From an uncultured Alphaproteobacteria bacterium (GTDB lineage Bacteria; Pseudomonadota; Alphaproteobacteria; Caulobacterales; Parvularculaceae), in the NCBI GenBank assembly GCA_902826095.1, contig CADEDN010000016.1, positions 1-64,000 on the forward strand: a stretch of DNA of 64,000 nucleotides, in the 5' to 3' direction. This document shows, piece by piece, positions 60,721 to 64,000 of the stretch. A program made the translations under genes and the position numbers. The notes beneath the pieces were generated by a model. The model saw only the letters and a program-made list of their open reading frames with translations, ran no database searches and was not told where the DNA came from. How positions within the stretch are numbered: the stretch's first letter is position 1; the number at the start of each line of letters is the position of its first letter.

Positions 60721-61908
60721 CTATTTGGGCACCTTATTGACGGGGCTCGCATCAAGATCAATCGCATTACTGATCGGTTGAAGCGGCTCCGGTTCAGTCT
60801 TTAAGATGGCTTCCAGCGCGAGGAGCCTCGCGCCGGCGTTCCGCTCAAGGTCGAAATAAAACAGATTGAACGGCTGAGCGCGCCATTTCGCGCCAAACCA
60901 GTCGCCTCGCCGAAGAATGCGCCGTTTCGGCGTGTCGACGATCAACACGCCGTTGTCGCATTGAGCGCCGATCGCTTTTTCGATGGCCGCTGGCGGAGCG
61001 CCGGGTGCGACGCCGGTCGCGGAGGCGGCGCCGATATTCTTGTCGGCCGGCTGATAGACGTCGTCTTGCCGCCATGACAGCGGATTAACGCAGACGAGCG
61101 CGTCGCTGTGCGTTGATGCGAGCTCGGCTCTTGCATCCCAGACAAGCGTCCGCTCGCGAACGCGCTCCATCTCCTCGTCAAATCGCGGCTCGAAGTCGAC
61201 GTAAGAGATAAGGCAGCGAACCGCATCGGCCCTGTCGCACACCGGAATCGGCGGCGTCAGATCCGATAGAAATTCATGGCTTGTAGATGCGCCGATGACA
61301 TAAGCCGCGACAAGCCTGCGGCGGAGCGGATTGATCTCGCCGCCGAAATGCTCCCTGAGCAGCCCAAGGATATGCAGACCGCCCTGACCGTAGCCGACAA
61401 GGATGATGGGCCGCTCATTGTCGCGGTCGGCGAGAAATCGTTCGAAAGCTCTTTCCACATCCGAATAGGCGAGCTGTCGCGCCGCGAGGCCGTCAAATTT
61501 GTGGGTGAATTGCGAAAAAAGCGTCGCCTCTCTGTAGCGCGGCGCCCATACGTCGCCATGCGCCGAAAAAGGGCCCGCTTCATTCGGCGCAGCGATGACG
61601 CGCCGCTGGTGATCCGCCTCTTCGTCATCAAAAGGCGCGTTCCACAAGTTTCGTCGATAGAATGTGGTCGAGTGAACATAGAAAACGTCGGCCGCCTTTT
61701 GGCTCGCGCCCTCCGCCGGCCTCAGCAGCCAGGAGGCAGGGAATTCGTAGTTTGGCGCTGGCGGCGGCTCGACGGTTTGAAACGGGGCGCGAGGGGTCGC
61801 AAAAAAGCGGACAATCCCGTCCTGAAAGATCGCAGCCGCCGCCAGGGCCAGGGCGAAGCCCAGCGCCGTTGCGCCGAAGCCGAGGCGTCTCCACATTTTT
61901 CCAGTCAT
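60721..61908 (-). CDS. DUF3089 alpha/beta-hydrolase-like protein, nucleophile Ser absent
   Basis: 395 aa. An N-terminal helix (10-28) anchors or exports it. VFYVHSTTFYRRNLWNAPFDD and the region around PIILVGYGQGGLHILGLL mark DUF3089. In that family the elbow is usually GHSQG; here it reads GYGQG, with Gly174 at the Ser position, so the protein may be non-catalytic. Periplasmic domain, substrate unknown. Upstream of galU, hinting at envelope polysaccharide or lipid work. Confidence 0.78.
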   Translation of the reverse strand: MTGKMWRRLGFGATALGFALALAAAAIFQDGIVRFFATPRAPFQTVEPPPAPNYEFPASWLLRPAEGASQKAADVFYVHSTTFYRRNLWNAPFDDEEADHQRRVIAAPNEAGPFSAHGDVWAPRYREATLFSQFTHKFDGLAARQLAYSDVERAFERFLADRDNERPIILVGYGQGGLHILGLLREHFGGEINPLRRRLVAAYVIGASTSHEFLSDLTPPIPVCDRADAVRCLISYVDFEPRFDEEMERVRERTLVWDARAELASTHSDALVCVNPLSWRQDDVYQPADKNIGAASATGVAPGAPPAAIEKAIGAQCDNGVLIVDTPKRRILRRGDWFGAKWRAQPFNLFYFDLERNAGARLLALEAILKTEPEPLQPISNAIDLDASPVNKVPK

Positions 61909-62058
61909 CAGCCCGCCTGATTGCCGCCGTTAACAGGACCATAATAGGTCAAATGCTCTTGATAAACGGGGAACTGTTACGATGGCGCATTGCCTATTCG
62001 AAGGCGCCTCTGGTAAGGCCGCACCACGGCGCGAATCACGTGCTGAAAGGCAGTTTGT

Positions 62059-62877
62059 ATGGATGACGACAAAAAAGCGCCAGCGGAAGAAAGTCCGAAG
62101 ACAGGGATAGAAACGCCCTTGTTTCGGCCTGCCAAGTCGCGATTCCTGCCTGGCCTGCGATCAAGCTTTATCGCAGGCGTTGTTGTCGCCGCCCCGCTCG
62201 CGATCACGGCTTACATCATTTACTGGTTTGTCACCGGGCCGATGCGCGAGCTAGACTCGTTCGTCCGGAATATGCTGCCGGCCGGCGACAGCCGCCTTGA
62301 AACGATCACGCAAGCGATCCCGGGCTTTGGCGTCCTTGTTGCGATCGCGGTCATTATCCTGCTCGGCGCATTTACGAAAAATTTCGTCGGCCGCGCATTC
62401 ATCAGAACAGGCGAAAAGCTGCTCGATAGAATGCCGGTCGTCAGAAACCTGCACCGCTTTTTCAAGAACGTTTTCGAGACGGCGCTGCAGAAATCGGCGC
62501 GCTCCTTCAAGGAAGTCGGACTGGTCGAATATCCGCGCAAAGGCCTTTGGGCGATCGCTTTCGTCATCGGAGACACAACGGGCGAGATCGATTATCGTTT
62601 TGCGGACAAGCAGCTCATCAGCATTTTTGTTCCGACCGTGCCAAATCCCACTTCCGGTTTCCTGCTCTATGTTCCGCGCGCCGACTTTACGCCGCTGACG
62701 ATGTCCATCGAAGACGCCGCAAAAGTGGTCTTCTCGCTTGGGCTCGTCGTGCCGGAATTCACCGCGCCTGAGGAGGCTGTGAAGAAGCTGGAGAAATTGG
62801 CGACGGAAGCGGCTCAAGAGCGACGGGGCATACTTTCACGCATTACCGATCGCATGACCGCGGCTAACCGGCCCTGA
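62059..62877 (+). CDS. DUF502 family membrane protein
   Basis: 272 aa. Two membrane helices (about 36-60 and 88-108) with SRFLPGLRSSFIAGVVVAAP at the first; GKLLDRMPVVRNLHRFFKN-type amphipathic segment and PTVPNPTSGFLLYVPR follow, diagnostic of DUF502. C-terminal region coiled and charged. Function unknown; in alphaproteobacteria it is regularly next to recG, as here (convergent, 14-base overlap). AAGG lies before the ATG. Confidence 0.9.
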   Translation: MDDDKKAPAEESPKTGIETPLFRPAKSRFLPGLRSSFIAGVVVAAPLAITAYIIYWFVTGPMRELDSFVRNMLPAGDSRLETITQAIPGFGVLVAIAVIILLGAFTKNFVGRAFIRTGEKLLDRMPVVRNLHRFFKNVFETALQKSARSFKEVGLVEYPRKGLWAIAFVIGDTTGEIDYRFADKQLISIFVPTVPNPTSGFLLYVPRADFTPLTMSIEDAAKVVFSLGLVVPEFTAPEEAVKKLEKLATEAAQERRGILSRITDRMTAANRP

Positions 62878-64000
62878 GCAGCTTGACCGCATCGTCTCGG
62901 CTGAAAAGATAAAGCAAGACGCGCAATGCTTCGCCGCGCGCGGACTTTAGGTCCGGATCGCGCTCGACAATAAGGGCGGCGTCATCGCGCGCCGCAAGCA
63001 GCAATTCGGCGTGCAGCGAATAATCGGCGAAGGAAAGGCGCGGCAGTCCGGACTGCGCCGAACCGAGCAAGTCGCCGGCGCCCCGCAAGCGCAGATCCTC
63101 CTCGGCGATCCGAAATCCGTCTTCTGTTTCCCGCAAAATCTTTAGCCGCGCGGCCGCCGTCTCCGACAATGGACCCTTGTAGAGAAGAATGCAGGACGCC
63201 GGTTTTTCGCCGCGTCCGACACGCCCTCGAAGCTGGTGCAATTGCGCCAGGCCGAAGCGCTCCGCATGCTCTATCACCATGACGACGGCGTTCGGCGCGT
63301 TGACGCCGACTTCGATGACTGTTGTCGCGATCAGGAGAAGAAGGTCCCCGCGATGGAAGCGATCCATCACAATGTCCTTTTCAGGCCCGGGCATGCGGCC
63401 ATGGACCAGTCCGACGGCGTCGCCGAAAATTGAATGAAGATGACGAAACCGCTCTTCGGCCGCCGTCATCGGAACGACTTCCGATTCTTCGACCAGCGGG
63501 CACACCCAATAGACCTGGTCGCGACGTCTGATCACCCGGGACACCGCTTCAACGATTTCGTCGAGACGCTCAACGGGCGCCGCGCGGGTGTCGACAGGTT
63601 TCCTTCCGGGAGGCTTTTCACGAATCGCCGTCATGTCCATGTCGCCGTAGGCGGTCAGGGCCAGCGTTCGCGGAATGGGCGTTGCGGTCATGACGAGAAG
63701 ATCCGCACGCCAGCCCTTCGCCGCGAGCGTCGCGCGTTGTTCGACGCCAAATCGGTGCTGTTCGTCGATGATGACGAGGCCCAGATCGGCGAATGCGACA
63801 TCTTCTTGAATTAGCGCGTGGGTCCCAATCAGAAAATCGATCTCATGCCGCTTCAGCCGCTCGAGCTTGTCGCGGCGCGCGCCCCCTTTGTCGCGGCCGG
63901 TCAGGATTTCGATGCGGATGCCCGCTTTGACGGCGACCGGCCCAAGCATTTCGAGATGCTGTCGGGCCAATATCTCCGTCGGCGTCAGCATCGCGGCCTG
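62864..64000 (-). CDS. recG: ATP-dependent DNA helicase RecG, C-terminal part (gene runs off window)
   Basis: About 378 residues are visible; the N-terminal wedge domain and Walker A lie beyond 64000. Visible helicase motifs are TPTEILARQH (Ib), IIDEQHRFG (II, DEQH as in RecG), MTATPIPRTLAL (III), VHGRMPG, IATTVIEVGVNAPNA (V) and QLRGRVGRG (VI), then the TRG-like LSFADYS tail. RecG remodels stalled replication forks and Holliday junctions. Stop at 62864, overlapping the end of the DUF502 gene on the other strand. Confidence 0.95.
   Translation of the reverse strand, partial: QAAMLTPTEILARQHLEMLGPVAVKAGIRIEILTGRDKGGARRDKLERLKRHEIDFLIGTHALIQEDVAFADLGLVIIDEQHRFGVEQRATLAAKGWRADLLVMTATPIPRTLALTAYGDMDMTAIREKPPGRKPVDTRAAPVERLDEIVEAVSRVIRRRDQVYWVCPLVEESEVVPMTAAEERFRHLHSIFGDAVGLVHGRMPGPEKDIVMDRFHRGDLLLLIATTVIEVGVNAPNAVVMVIEHAERFGLAQLHQLRGRVGRGEKPASCILLYKGPLSETAAARLKILRETEDGFRIAEEDLRLRGAGDLLGSAQSGLPRLSFADYSLHAELLLAARDDAALIVERDPDLKSARGEALRVLLYLFSRDDAVKLLRAG

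Overview
The window is GC-rich, densely packed chromosomal DNA from an alphaproteobacterium. The signs are a CorA/ZntB-type transporter, COQ9, the DUF502-recG pair, a BigR/SqrR-type persulfide locus, a hopanoid cyclase, an FNR-hemN pair and dispersed GC-rich palindromic repeats typical of that class. The beta-helix/diheme cytochrome pair and many secreted hydrolases hint at a Hyphomonadaceae/Parvularculaceae-like marine or soil heterotroph, but no rRNA or other marker fixes the genus. There is no phage, transposase or CRISPR array.

Layout. 0.2-5.4 kb: secreted amidase, a DUF4956 membrane protein with a beta-propeller-like partner, a secreted kinase-like unknown and a periplasmic PPP-type phosphatase. 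5.5-10.2 kb: a lipoprotein pair (parallel beta-helix plus diheme cytochrome c) facing squalene-hopene cyclase. 10.3-17 kb: a persulfide/sulfide locus with pmpB-pmpA on one side and an ArsR-family sensor, persulfide dioxygenase, SQR-like flavoprotein, SulP permease and malonyl-CoA synthetase on the other, around a 13-bp palindrome. 17-23 kb: GGDEF protein, purEK, COQ9, rpsU, an entericidin-like lipoprotein, a MipA/OmpV porin and a dienelactone hydrolase. 23-29 kb: penicillin-acylase-family enzyme, alkaline phosphatase, ilvE and mazG.

28.85-29.9 kb is a gene-free kilobase of repeats enclosing what looks like an independent, strongly folded RNA of about 350 nt ending in an excellent intrinsic terminator. 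I could not match it to any RNA family I know. 29.9-43 kb: acyltransferase, a small acidic membrane protein, ferredoxin-NADP reductase, MetX-like hydrolase, quinone oxidoreductase, MFS transporter, metG, an AbrB/PIN toxin-antitoxin pair, two SDRs and a ferritin-like/VIT iron exporter. 43-48.6 kb: two secreted metal-dependent hydrolases and a subtilase-like protease. 48.6-55.2 kb: FNR regulator, hemN and the 2-oxoacid:ferredoxin oxidoreductase genes korA/korB, split by an AT-richer gene for a cysteine-rich secreted protein. 55.5-64 kb: a transaldolase-like aldolase, zntB, a DUF1272/FAH/fRMsr operon, a phosphoesterase-galU-DUF3089 operon, DUF502 and the 3' part of recG.

The most unusual feature is a palindromic repeat of about 115 bp inserted in frame inside two genes (the diheme cytochrome and squalene-hopene cyclase), with a third, longer copy in the gene-free kilobase. 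This resembles Rickettsia palindromic elements in behaviour. Other points worth a look are the orphan RNA, the gene inserted into the kor operon, a CTG start for rpsU, a Glu in place of the subtilase His, and a hydrolase missing its nucleophile serine.
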